Part shown: positions 1 to 11,114 of the stretch, in pieces
How positions within the stretch are numbered: position 1 is the first letter of the stretch
How the letters are laid out: each line of letters opens with the position of its first letter
Assembly: GCA_963920705.1 (NCBI GenBank)
Contig: OY987226.1
Location: forward strand, 15,998,501 to 16,062,500
Direction of reading: 5' to 3'
From: Odiellus spinosus
Lineage: Eukaryota; Arthropoda; Arachnida; Opiliones; Phalangiidae
DNA length: 64,000 nucleotides
The notes under the pieces: generated by a model
Database searches by the model: none
What the model was told of the DNA's origin: nothing
What the model saw: only the letters and a program-made list of their open reading frames with translations
Program-made: the position numbers and the translations under genes

Positions 1-2234
1 GAAAATAGGCTTAGCGGGATTCATGGTTATCCTGAATTTCCTCCGTGTAAGGTCTTACTTTTCATTCATATTTTACCAAACCATAGAACCAAAAAAGTGT
101 CTAAAAAGCAGTTTCATTCTTAGCCCCAAGTTTCCCTTTTTTAAATAAAATAAGATAATTACGTGCTTGGCTAGTAATTTTGAAACTTTCTATTATTCAT
201 CGAACTCCTTTTGATTTACTACTAGTTTTCGTAGAGGGAAAAATTAGAACTTGACAACTCAAATTGAAGTAGATGACTACAGACTGATTTATTGTAAGAA
301 TGGAACACGAGACCGATGGGAGTAGTTTGCTTAGTTTTTTTTTATTTATTTTTTATTCTTTTGGCTTCAAATGCAGACGTACGTGTCATTTAATGAGACA
401 AAATCTAGCCTGATTACTATCACAGTGTGTACTCTGAATCTCTGGGGGTCAAGTCTTAGTCCCTTTTGGCTCGATGTCTGAGTTATATTGCTCCCTGGTA
501 ATTGCTATCGTTCTAGATAGTCATAGCCTTCATACAGCTCTAGATGTTATCCTATAGGAGATACTACACTGAAAGTTTGCAGAATAGAGAAGGCAAACTC
601 GATTATGTTATAGAATCTGAAACCAAGTTTCGTACGGTCGTAATAAGTACTCGCTAAGCCTAAATCCCGTTTTCAAAGATAAAAAGTTACAAAAAATATT
701 AAACTAGAAATAAATTTAAAACTTACCCGAAAAATAGGCTTAGCTCGATTCATGGAGATTCTGCGGTCCCCATTTAAGGGCTATCGACCAATGACATTGA
801 TCGATGGCTCTTATATGGGGAATAAAGGATCTCCATGAATCAGCTAAGCCTATTTTTGGGTAAGTTTTCATTTTATTTCTTGTTTAATAGGCGTTACAAG
901 GATGCCATTATGAAATTAATTTGTCTGCTTTTGTATCGCGTTGCAAACTGAAATAGTATTTACTGTTATTCCATCCGATCCAAATAATTTTGTTATATAA
1001 CCCCTTTCTTGGCAATATCTTTCGACGTCCATATATATATAAGTTTGCCCAGATAATCCTCCTTATAGCGCGCCTGCAATAAAGATGGTATACTCGTTGA
1101 CTCAGGCGTCAAAAGGTGATGGCGTAATATTAAAGGTTCCCTGACCCTACAACCAATCAAGGCCTTATATAGGGTTTCGAAGAGCTTGTAATATAAACAA
1201 CTTTAGGATATATATTTGTCAATGTTGATATATATATATTTATATTAGTCTGGGTTTTTTTTTAGTGGATAGATATTTCTCGATGGTAACTGGATTAGGT
1301 TTCAAATTGGCGTTATAAATTTAGGTTAAGGAAAAGACGCGATGTCTAAAATCTACAATAGCTGCTAAAAGTCGGGCTGGACGAATGCTGTGGCGCGGTT
1401 ACAAGATTGTGAGTTGGTTGGGGTACCCTCCCGGATAGCCCTAAACGGCTTTTCAGTTTATCCGAAACTACTCTGAAAGTAAATATTTGTAGCCCCCAAA
1501 TAGTTTGTTTGTTTGCATTTTTTTACTGTTGATTAGTCCTATATTTAAACGATAAGGAATAGATAAAAATCATTTGTTATCAGGTTGCATTCTCCCTTGA
1601 AAGAGAAAGATAACTGTAGACTCACCCTTAGCTAATAACGTTTGATTTAAATCCGTTAAGCCTAACTCCATTTAAAAAAAAAAAAAGGATAAAAAATTGA
1701 ATGAGAACGTTAGAAATTCATCAGCTAATCAAAGAACGTTTTAAAATATTTCTTCGCCCGCCAACAGAATAATTTTTAAACACCTTTTGATTAGTTGTAC
1801 ATTTTCTGTCATTTTTAAAGTCTGAAAATTAAATTAGGCTTAGCGGTCTTCAATCACAAGTTTGTAACACGAAACGTTTGGTGGATTTTATTAACGTTTT
1901 TACACATTCAAATATAATTCTAATTTAAACAAACGAGAACTCAAGTCAGAACTACTTTTGAACTGAATTTTAAAGCAAATATCTATTCATTCTCAAAGAA
2001 AAATAAACCTGTCAAATTGAAAACCCCGTAAGCATTGTCTTGCGTTCTTTATCTAAGCTCGTCTGATAGTATGACCTTTTTTAATAAACCCTTATTTGAA
2101 TATACGTCATCAAGTTCTGGCCTTTTATACTTAAAGGGCTAGGGTGTCGTTTTTCGATAAGTGCCCAATTTAATATATTATCCGCATCCTAAGAGTAAAA
2201 CGACAAGGAAAAAATCTACATTTCGACATCCACC
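1..2234. other. Gene-free repeat-rich stretch with family A fragments
   Basis: Holds a family A fragment at 1-60, a short family C-like stretch near 100-150 (AGCCCCAAGTTTCCC), a foldback core at about 675-890, a right-end piece at about 1505-1598 ending in ATTCTCCCTT, and AATTAGGCTTAGCGG near 1831. Short AT microsatellites lie at 1032-1041 and 1207-1246. No coding similarity seen. Confidence 0.6.
675..890. repeat. Family A foldback core
   Basis: Left arm has ACTTACCCGAAAAATAGGCT then GATTCATGGAGATTCTG; right arm returns as AGGATCTCCATGAATCAG then AAGCCTATTTTTGGGTAAGT. The centre contains GACCAATGACATTGATCGAT, itself nearly palindromic. Confidence 0.8.
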
Positions 2235-2515
2235 ATGAATAGTTGGTATCATAAAAGAGGAGGAGCTTACTTAGGGAATGTTGCCGTCGACGTCATCAGC
2301 TACGTCATAGCTTGTAAAGCTCATAGCGCTCGTGAGCACCGAGCATTTCTAAAGCTCATTTTTATATATCCGTGTCAGCTCTCAAGGTCGAGTCTTTTTC
2401 GAGTGACTTCTGAGCCGCCTGGCCCCTATAGCGTTTTATGAAAACGGAAAGAACTGCCCCGTTTAACCTTAACGCTACGTGATTTCGTGACGTTCTTAGC
2501 AACATTCGAACAAGA
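2235..2515. repeat. Family B interspersed repeat, copy 1
   Basis: Reverse-complement homologue of 31085-31345, 32985-33205 and 37139-37245. Shared landmarks: ACGTCATCAGC, AGCTTGTAAAGCTC, CGCTCGTGAGCACCGA, GGTCGAGTC, TAGCGTTTTATGAAAACG. The 68-codon open frame over it is incidental. Confidence 0.75.
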
Positions 2516-2600
2516 TTTCAAACCAACAAGTTCTATTATAATATCAACTATTCGGCAACGAAATTGTAACTTCGTCATTGGGAATCATCAACTCCTATAA

Positions 2601-3036
2601 AGCCTCGTTCATACATAGGCCTAAATGCGCTTCGTTGCGGTTCGATTTCTATAACTGGTTATCAAACCAACGTGAGAAATCAGTTTGCGTTGGTTCGGGA
2701 AGCAGCTTGGCCAAGTCGCTTCGGTTCAATCCGCTTTGAAAATAACGAGGAGGGGAGACAAATTTGCTGATAAATCTTAAAATAACGCGATTAAAATTAT
2801 ACTTTCTGTCAAATATTATTTACCAACGAGTTACAAACACGATTTACTAATTAGTTTGAGATAACTATTTAAAAATTTTAAATTCTGGGCATTTTTTAAA
2901 TCGACGCTAAGCCTTGGCTTAGGTCGAACCGGGGCGAACGGCCGCGAACCGTCTTGTCAGCGTGTGAACCACGGAATACGGAAAACGCTTCGAACTGGTT
3001 TTGAAACCGATTTTGCCTTCAAGTGTGAACGAGGCT
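2601..3036. mobile_element. PIF/Harbinger-like MITE, 436 bp, TAA duplication
   Basis: Terminal inverted repeats AGCCTCGTTCA and TGAACGAGGCT, flanked by TAA at 2598-2600 and 3037-3039. A 3-bp TWA target duplication is typical of PIF/Harbinger. There is no transposase frame. Confidence 0.65.
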
Positions 3037-3125
3037 TAACATCCATTTCGACAGTGATAGTTAACCCTATTGGCGTGAGCTAAGCCTAAAATTCACTTTA
3101 AAAACGAGTTTATTCGATGGTGATG

Positions 3126-3300
3126 TTATTTGGAAACTGTCGAATTTAACTCGAAAAAAATTATTTCAACACCTGAAATGTGTCCAATCATGGAACAAAA
3201 TTTTCGAATATGTTTTTGGCATGGTGATTCCTTACATAAATTAAAAAGCTGTTCCATTTTTAGCCCCAAGTTTCCCTTTAAAGCATTTAGTTTCGGAGTC
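3126..3300. repeat. Family C repeat fragment
   Basis: Shares GTTCCATTTTTAGCCCCAAG and a TTTCCCTTTAAAG end with 23144-23580. The 114-codon open frame over it (from 3130) is non-coding repeat. Confidence 0.55.
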
Positions 3301-3895
3301 CCTAACACTTTAGGGAAGATTTGCAAAAAACCCAGGACTATGAAAATAGAGTATTGTCGCGACTTGGGGTGGCCAATCTATCATTGCTTTTACATTATGC
3401 AAAGTAGTAATCCTTATACACCCACCCTTTTTTGCATAATGCGTGCGGTGAAAAGGTTCCTTTTTCAAAACTAATTGATTCATCCTTGTTATATCTTTTT
3501 TATATATATATAAAAAAAGAACTTTAGGACAGGAAAAACAATTCCGCTTTTTGATTAAAGAATGGGGACATGCCGCCAGTCTTCGTCGAACCCCTGAGCC
3601 CTATCTCCCTACTCTTTTTTAATCGCGTTAGTAGTTAAGCCTTTTCAGCCTTTTTTATATCAACAATAAAAAAAATAAAAAAATAAGTGGCTAGCTTTGG
3701 AAAGCTATAGTTACACCGTAGAAAATGTAATAAAGAAATAGAAGCCTTAGCCTTGTGTTATCGAGATTAAACTGGACTATCTATACTTCAGGTAGCTCTC
3801 CTGTTGGGGAGCTTTGAAATATCGTCTGATGAAGCGATCTTGGGAAAATAAACTAGGCTTAATGTTTAATTTTAAGAAGTGTTTATGTAAGTATA

Positions 3896-4324
3896 CAGGG
3901 TGGTTCAGATCAAAAACAAACTCAATAGCTTCTATGGACGGATAAAATTAGCATTGAGCGCGTGCTAATGGAATTCATTTTTGCACAACTCTCGCGCTTG
4001 AGTTTGAATATGAATGAATTAGCTTAACACGCGCCAAATGCACGCGCTCAATGTTAATCTTATCCATAGATATATAAAAATTAACTATATCCACAACCCT
4101 ACGAAAGTCACGTGCCAAAAATGTCAGGAATAGAAAATATTTTCACGTGCTAATGCTCGCCTTTGACTGTACAAATTTCTTGCGCGTGAAAGGCAGGGAA
4201 AAAAGCTCCCATATTGTACATCGATGTTAAAAATAATTGTGGATCTAGTTAATTTTTCATATATCTATGATCTTATCCCTCCATATAAGTCATTGAGTTT
4301 TTTTTTTTTATTTGAACCACCCTG
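3896..4324. mobile_element. Mariner-like MITE, 429 bp, TA duplication
   Basis: Ends CAGGGTGGTTCA and TGAACCACCCTG, flanked by TA (3894-3895 and 4325-4326). A second inverted pair lies inside: GGATAAAATTAGCATTGAGC (about 3942-3961) and GCTCAATGTTAATCTTATCC (about 4048-4067). No open frame of note. Confidence 0.75.
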
Positions 4325-4693
4325 TATACTGAGCTTCATTACCTATTCTAAGAGTGCTTTGCAATAAAGCGCTCTTCGCCCTCGTGTAACACCTGCAAAA
4401 ACGGCTGTAAGAGTTCTTACATGTCACGAACCGTTTGGTTGAATTAATTGTAGAGCCTAATTACAAATCCGTAGAACTACACCGGTCTATTTTGCTACGA
4501 AACTAAGAGAACTTGTTCACTACTTCTTAATTCGCTATTTTTTTATTTATTTTTTTCTCGCTAAGGGCAATAGCAGTTTTTTCCTTATTTTTATTTGGGG
4601 GGTGGGCGATCGTAATCCCTTGTCCGTTGTCCCCTAAGGCATCCTAAAAGCTTATAACTATCGCCTAGTTTCTAGTCTCCAAGCATATATTGT

Positions 4694-4799
4694 AAATTTC
4701 GCCTCGAATTGGCAGCATGGACAAAGCTAGTCTACTCCATTATCGTTACAGATAAGAGGTAGCCTAACTTTGTCCGTGCTGCCAATTCGAGGTGGAATT
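4694..4799. repeat. Long hairpin (arms about 33 bp)
   Basis: CCTCGAATTGGCAGCATGG at 4702-4720 returns inverted as CCGTGCTGCCAATTCGAGG ending at 4792, with one mismatch over the inner 25 bp. A piece of the right arm with following bases recurs at 39596-39617 (CTGCCAACTCGAGGTAGAAT). Confidence 0.75.
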
Positions 4800-5742
4800 A
4801 ACCATTAATGGAGTTTCTTTACTTCTTATCAACCTCGAATAATTAATTTTCCATAGGCAAGTACAGGTTTTCTTAATGTTATGTCGGCTTCTTTCTAACA
4901 TTGGAACATTGTATATGTACCCTTCCTTTCTCATTATGCCTTACAGTCTAGCTGGTTCCGCCTTTATATATAGTAGATAGTCTTAGTACCATACCAAGGA
5001 TACATTAAGATAGGAGTCGTTGTATTTCCTATCATAATGTATTGACCATTTGTCAATTTATGGAGGAATGTCACCGTTTTTCGCGTGACCTAATTTGATT
5101 ATGAAAACGTAAATAACGATAAGTTTTGAATGGAGGGTGGTACTTTCTGTATTAAGTACTTTCACGAAAGAGACCGTGCGAAAGAAATATCCGTATCACG
5201 TATCAGAGTGCTCGAGAATCAAGTGTTGATTATATAATATGAACGAGACCATATTGTTATGACGTAGAATCTGTGAATTTTTTGATTTCTAAAAATTTCT
5301 AAGATGCTGAGCCTTATTATAATTTTAAAATTGTTTTGAAGGTTAACGTATTTAATTTAATTTATATTAAAATATCATCTAATTCAGGTTCATAAATTTT
5401 ATCCGTAAGCTTTCCAAGAATATAAAGTGGGGTTATGAATGTATACCATAAATTTAGTGGTATTTCGACTCCTTTTATTAACCCTTTATGTTCGCCATCG
5501 TTTTACCCCTTTTTGGTTATGCAAAACAACATTTTTCGTAACTTTTGTGATGAGGTCAAATTGCCCCAAAGCCTGCACCAAACGCCTCCACTGTCCAAAC
5601 AAATTCGCTCCTGTTCTTTAACAGGAACGTAATGTGACGGTTAGACGTTAAATACGCTTCCATAGGTTAACAGGTTAATTTGCCTTTCGTCGTTGATTTT
5701 TTGACGCTTAAACCACTTAATTTCAAAAACTTAACCACTTAA
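4800..5742. other. No feature recognised
   Basis: AT-rich single-copy-looking DNA. Two overlapping open frames of 60-65 codons at 5435-5632 have no recognisable similarity. Confidence 0.5.
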
Positions 5743-6108
5743 AGGTAGAATTAAACATAACAAGTGTTTTTTATCGATTCTTTATCGTTTAAATTGATCT
5801 AATCCACTAGTTAAAAAAATTACAAACTAATATTAAACTAGATATTAAATATTTGAATTTATTCGCATTGAAAGGTCAGCGACCAATGAGCAAAGGCCGT
5901 CTTTAAGGCAAGATCTCCATGAGATTTTCCATAACAATCGATTGATCGGTGACCCTTCAATGCTAAGAAATTCAGAATCTCCGCGAATCCAGTTGACTAA
6001 GCCTATTTTTGGGGTAAGTTTTTATTTATAGTTTAATATTTGTTTGTAAATTATTTTAACGATAAGATGTCGATGAAAAATCACTTGTTGTTGGGTTGCA
6101 TTCTCCCT
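5743..6108. mobile_element. Family A foldback element with TTAA flanks
   Basis: TTAA at 5739-5742 and 6109-6112. Left end AGGTAGAATTAAACATAACA, right end TTGGGTTGCATTCTCCCT. Arms carry TTATCGATTCTTTATCGTTTAA-like and AGGTCAGCGACCAATGAGC-type motifs. It has no coding capacity. Confidence 0.75.
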
Positions 6109-6112
6109 TTAA

Positions 6113-7024
6113 GTACAAAAACCTAACGCGAAACCACTCAACTTTTTTTATCCACTTTTTTCTACTTGTTACTTTGGCCTCGGTTTTAATTAACAATTAA
6201 ACTTGCGAAAGCAAGTAACTACTACTGTGCCCCCATAGTCATCTTGTTCTTCTTCATTTTATTGTCGTTTACACTTTGATTTGGTATCACACGCGAAGCT
6301 AGCCTCCCTCCATCACTAAGTAAAGATATGATAGAGATAATAGTATACCTATCTTCCCACGTATTGATAAATTTGGATGTTACTCTTGATCAAGGTATTT
6401 TTTTTCCTTTCGAGTCATCTCCTCTTCTACGCGTTTTCGCTCTCTCGGCGTTCAAGCCGATGTTTTTGATTGAAATTCCGTGAGGGTAACGAGGGTAGAG
6501 GTTAGACGGAGCGGATAAAACCGCTTTATGACCCCGAGGGTTATATTTCTTTCATTTAAATGAAACGAATGGTTGCGTTCTTTGGGGAAGAAGAGAAAGC
6601 GGGTATAACTAGGCCGGTTCTTAAGCCTTACGATCCAATCTCTCATTTCTCCATGGTCAGAGAAACTGTTCGTTCAAGCAAAAAAATTGAATCCGCTTAA
6701 AGGGATAGTACAACGATCCGAACCAAAATTTTAATTGGCAGGATACAAACACTTATATAGCCCTGGGGGACACTTAGAAGTGATTAAATTGTTTCTCAAA
6801 TCATTCGCTAAGCCGTTTTCTACTTGGCTACTTTGAAGTATATTTAATGTTTGTTTAATCATCACTCTAAACGCGAATGAAAGTACTAATGGTTAAACTT
6901 GATACTCTTTGTCAGCATTGTTACTCAAATATTCTTGATTTACTATCGTTTAAATTAAAATAGCGACGCGAATAAAGTAGATAACGATTTTTTTGTGAAA
7001 GAGGGACAACTAATTTGAACTATT
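6113..7024. other. No gene recognised
   Basis: 6400-6660 is somewhat richer in G and C and has a 64-codon minus frame without recognisable domain. Nothing else stands out. Confidence 0.45.
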
Positions 7025-7305
7025 AGCAAAAACCCGTGAAAAATCACGAGTTTTCCAGAAATTTCCAGAATTAATTTTCCAGAATGTTCCAAAATTAATT
7101 TTCCAAAATGTTCCAGAATTTTATAGAATGATCTAGACTTTTCTAGAATTTTCCAGAACTATCCAGACCTTTCTAGAACTTTCAAGCACTTTCCAAAATT
7201 TTCTAGGTGCCTCTCCTGACTTTTCTGGAACCTTCTATAATATTATGGTAAAAGTTACGGATTTACGCGCGTACGGACATTGCAAATTAAGTGTTCGATT
7301 GATTT
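7025..7305. repeat. HSE-rich dispersed element, copy 1
   Basis: Left flank TTAGCAAAAACCCGTG... forms a small hairpin (CCCGTG/CACG). The centre (7050-7235) has eight exact TTCnnGAA motifs, including TTCCAGAAATTTCCAGAA, four alternating nGAAn units. Right flank GTTACGGATTTACGCGCGTA then AATTAAGTGTTCGATTG. Copies 2 and 3 are at 24565-25035 and 26030-26330. Confidence 0.75.
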
Positions 7306-8431
7306 TATAATTAGAATAAAGCTCATTTTAAGTAGATTACGTGGAAAGGTCACAGATTCCGTCACCGTTAGCAAATCGCCATTTCTGGAAATCAAATTGG
7401 TATACGGCTAACGGTAAAAAGAAAGAATTAGGCTATATGTAGGATTATTTACATTGTCGCTGGTTTGATACTCTCTACCCATCTCATAATTTTCTATTTG
7501 TTTAAAAAAAAATAAAAAAAAATAATTAAATTCAAAAATTTTTAAGAGAGGTGTTTCAACGTCATCTAGTATCTTTGTTAAAAAAACCAAACCTTTCAAT
7601 TCCTCCTTAAATAAATTCAGTTTCAGCTAAAAGGTTTCTAAAATATTTTGAAATTGAAAACTTAAGATTTTAAGTAAATTTGAGTTTTGCCGTGGTTATA
7701 TAACTTGGTTAGGCCTCGGTAAAATTTAAAATATTGACGACCTATAGCATTTCAAAGCCACGCTTTTACTGTCCCTTTAATGAAGCTATGTTAAGGCTAA
7801 GATATAAAACAGACGAGAGACTTAGAAACACTCTTCGCTCTCAACTATTCAACTTCTTTGGATGGACATACAATACATAAAATAAGCCTTGGCATCCTTT
7901 TTTGGCGCGTGGATAAAATGTCCGTATCAAAATGGTCTGAATTACGTTACGTATAGGAAATAAGGAGATTCAAGTCGAGAATTCACAAAGTACAAAGACT
8001 TACTAAGTATATACGGAACACAAAAGTTCCTGAAGATTTGCTTCGTTCGCGTGGAATTCTTAAACTGACATCATGACGTAATCGCGGCCAAAACTAGTTG
8101 AAAGAATAGCGCTTGTGTGGGGGTTATAAGAGGAAATGGTTATAAACGAGGTTTCTGGATAATAAGGACTCCCTTTTGCCCAAGGAATAACAATTTTCGT
8201 GGTATGCTATGTCTAGAAGGATTGAAAACAAGCTGCAGCTAGAACGCGTATAGTTCTAACGTCGAAATTACATTACAGCTACAGCCTCGGAAACGGCCAA
8301 AGTTACTAGAATTTTATAGGCGAATTTACGGCCCTTTTCTGACCGGAACTTGGTCAAGAAAAATAATATGGTTATTTAGTTTATTTAGGGATAATTATTT
8401 TTTAGTAAAATATATTTTCTACTAGAGTTAA
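7306..8431. other. No feature recognised
   Basis: A 63-codon minus frame at 7408-7599 has no recognisable domain. No repeats shared with the rest of the window were seen. Confidence 0.45.
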
Positions 8432-8792
8432 AGGGAGAATTCAACCTTAAACCAAGTGAATTTTTTTATCGATTCCTTATCGTTTAAATAGGCATAATTG
8501 GCTTAACTGGATTAATGGAGGTCACTTGAACTTCCCTTATAAGAACTACCGACCAATGACATTGATCGATGGATCTTATTTGGTGAATTCTGGATCTCCA
8601 TGATCAATGTCATTGATCGTTAGGACTCCTTATATCTCCATGAATCCAGTTGACTATGCCTATTTTGGTGGTAAGTTTTAAATTTATTTCTAGTTTGTTT
8701 GTAATTTTTTTACTGTTGGATTAGACCTATTTAAATGACAAGGAATCAATAAAAAAAATCACAGGTAATTATCGCTTTAATACTTTTCTCCC
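8432..8792. mobile_element. Family A foldback element, degenerate right end
   Basis: TTAA at 8428-8431 then AGGGAGAATTCAACCTTAAA. Foldback arms with TTAACTGGATTAATGGAGGT on the left, and CTCCATGAATCCAGTTGACT then ATGCCTATTTTGGTGG on the right. The right terminus has decayed, so the end is approximate. Confidence 0.7.
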
Positions 8793-9191
8793 CTGGAAAA
8801 AAGGGGCGGGAGAAAATAGTATCAAATCGTAAATTGTAACCGAGCATATAGTTTGAATATGGACATCCAATAAGACAACTTACGTAACACCATTAATATA
8901 CCCGTATGGAAATTATATCCCTAACCTAAACATAAATCAAATTTAATTTCATTTTGCCCTTTGCAAAATTGATATATTACCTTACACTCTTGAAAGATGA
9001 ACTATAATTCATACGGAAATAATAAATGTTGTTCCGCGGTTTTTGCTTTATACTATGCTCCTCTATTCTAAGGACATGAAATAATGTATAGATGAGGACT
9101 TTGAGAAAAGCACTGCCGCTTTCCGAGAAATATTTCGCGAGATATTGGTTAACAAATGGGAAAAGGTACTTCAATGACGAAATTTTCTTAA

Positions 9192-9875
9192 AGGGAGAAT
9201 GTAACCTAACAACGTTTTTTTATCGATCCTTATCGTTTAAATAATCCTAATCGTTTAATAATCCTAATCCACTAGTGAATTTACGAACAAATATTAGACT
9301 AGAAATAAATTTAAAACTTACCCGGAAAATAGGCTTAGCAGGATTCATGGAAATCCTGATTTCCTCGCGTATAAGATCTAGCGACCAATCGAACGCGATT
9401 GTAAAGTTACGGTCACACTAGCATTTCTAATCGATTTAAAATCAAACCGATATTCAAATCGCCAGGAATCGTTTTAAGCGTCACGCATTCACGCATTATT
9501 TTTTTAAATAGATTTATCGTAGCTTCGTCTATCGGTTGTTGAAACCGAATCGCTATGAAACTGGTTCACGAAGCAGTTTCGAGAAATCGAATCAAATCGA
9601 GTTGAGAAAAGATGGTTTCCCGTTTTTAGGACTAGTATGAACGCAACTTGAGTCTCGTGGAATTCTGAACGACTGGCCTTTGCTCATTGGTCGCTAGGCC
9701 TTTCACTGAGGCAATTCAGGATCTCCATGAATCCCGCTAAGCCTATTTTCCGGGTAAATTTTAAATTTATTTCTAGTTTAATATTTGTATTTTAAACTTT
9801 TTGTTGGTGGATTAGGCCTATTTAAACCATAAGGAATCGATAAAAAATCATTTGTTATTAGGTTGCATTCTCCCT
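9192..9875. mobile_element. Family A element carrying a nested PIF-like insert
   Basis: TTAA at 9188-9191 and 9876-9879; ends AGGGAGAATGTAACCTAACA and TTAGGTTGCATTCTCCCT. The foldback arms are interrupted by the element at about 9411-9652. Confidence 0.8.
9411..9652. mobile_element. PIF/Harbinger-like MITE nested in family A
   Basis: Close homologue of 40232-40516: both contain CAAACCGATATTCAAATCGC, CAGGAATCGTTTTAAGCGTC, TTGTTGAAACCGAATCG and GAAGCAGTTTCGAGAAATCG. The ends (TACGGTCACACTA / TAGTATGAACGCA) form imperfect inverted repeats. Confidence 0.7.
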
Positions 9876-9879
9876 TTAA

Positions 9880-10958
9880 TGGCCTCTTATTTTAAGATTA
9901 ATCATGACATCTCGAACAGTTTGAAATTTCACCCTTTCCCACTATAGATTATAAATTCATCTCGACCGATGAATTTTAAAGTGAGGCTGCCAGCGATTCC
10001 TCATTAAACCCTAACGGAATTTCTTTGCATTTTGAAGTTGTAACTCAAATAGGTCTAAAATTTTGAATTTTGGTTATTAGCAATGATGAGAGTTTCACTT
10101 TAAGCTTTTAGTCAGCGAAAACACATTCTAATGGAGTACCTAAGCTCATTTTTGCTTTTGAAGCATTATAATATATACGCGTTTTCGAATATATACCTTT
10201 TGTTTTGAAATTCCCGTCAGTATTAAAGAAAAGCCTCGCTTACAATATAAATAATACAAGACTAACTCGGTCACTGGTAGTTAGGGCCCATTTTTCTACT
10301 ATTTTCGGTTTGCGAGTAGGCTTTAGCGCTTGTTTGACACCAGTAAATAGGAGGTAAAATCCCAAAAGGGCACCACCATAAAACCCCAGCCTTTAACTAT
10401 ATATATATAATGTATATCTTGGGGGAATAAGGTGTTGGAATAAAGTATGGGATTCAAAGACCGCTTCAGAATTTGGTATAAGTTGGCGGTACGTTGTAGA
10501 AGTTTTGATGTTGTTGGCCTTCGCCTACCGCACTATATACTCGCGCCTGAGAAAATCAAATTTGCTTTGACCTTTCCGCGCGTTAGAATCAGCTTGACCT
10601 TTCGTGATATCATAACACGAGCTTTGGTACAATCGTGCGAAAATTGCTTTTAAAATTTAAACTACTCGCTTAATTCAGGTTCGCCTTTTTTGATTTCCCC
10701 TTTCCTTTTAGGTTAAAAAAAATAACATTTACTATTAGGCATATCCTAAGGAAATAAAATTTATTTTATTGTCAGGCTTTATTCTCCCTTCAGTTGAAAA
10801 CCCTCTACGATATAAGCCTTCGCTTATTTACTAATTGGAAGGTCTTAAACTTCCGGGTTATAATATAGGTTCGTTAACTCGATTTAGGTATGTAGTTTAA
10901 CTCCATATCTTAGCAATATACGTAGGATAGGATATAGGTAAATGTATTTTCCTTTTAC
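9880..10958 (-). other. Probable intron after synaptotagmin-like exon 4; no exon recognised
   Basis: The minus strand was scanned for LLPDRK-, NPVFNE-, FDRFSR- and second SDPY-like codons and none was recognised. 10441-10650 is less AT-rich with an open plus frame of 68 codons and no recognisable similarity. An end similar to 63150-63182 (TCAGGCTT.ATTCTCCC type) occurs at 10771-10793. Confidence 0.4.
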
Positions 10959-11114
10959 CTTAGCGTAAGGATCGGCCGATCCGCTGAATTCCCGGGGTAT
11001 TAGGTCGATCATTTGGATCAAATGAACGCACAATATCGAGAGCTCCCTGTTGTAACTCACGGCAAAGTGCACGGCTCCTCGAGGCGCCGTATCAGGAGTA
11101 ATAGGTGGACTTCC
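10959..11114 (-). CDS. Synaptotagmin-like exon 4: first half of C2A
   Basis: Acceptor TTTATATAG. 52 codons: GSPPITPDTAPRGAVHFAVS, YNRELSILCVHLIQMIDLIP, REFSGSADPYAK. SADPYAK matches the SDPYVK signature whose Asp binds Ca2+ in C2 domains. Donor GTAAAA. Confidence 0.85.

Noticed and set aside
3130-3474. 114-codon plus frame
   Set aside because: Most of it is family C repeat sequence shared with 23144-23580; no protein similarity.
10447-10653. 68-codon plus frame and opposite strand as a missing C2 exon
   Set aside because: Neither strand gives C2 motifs; the minus reading stops early.
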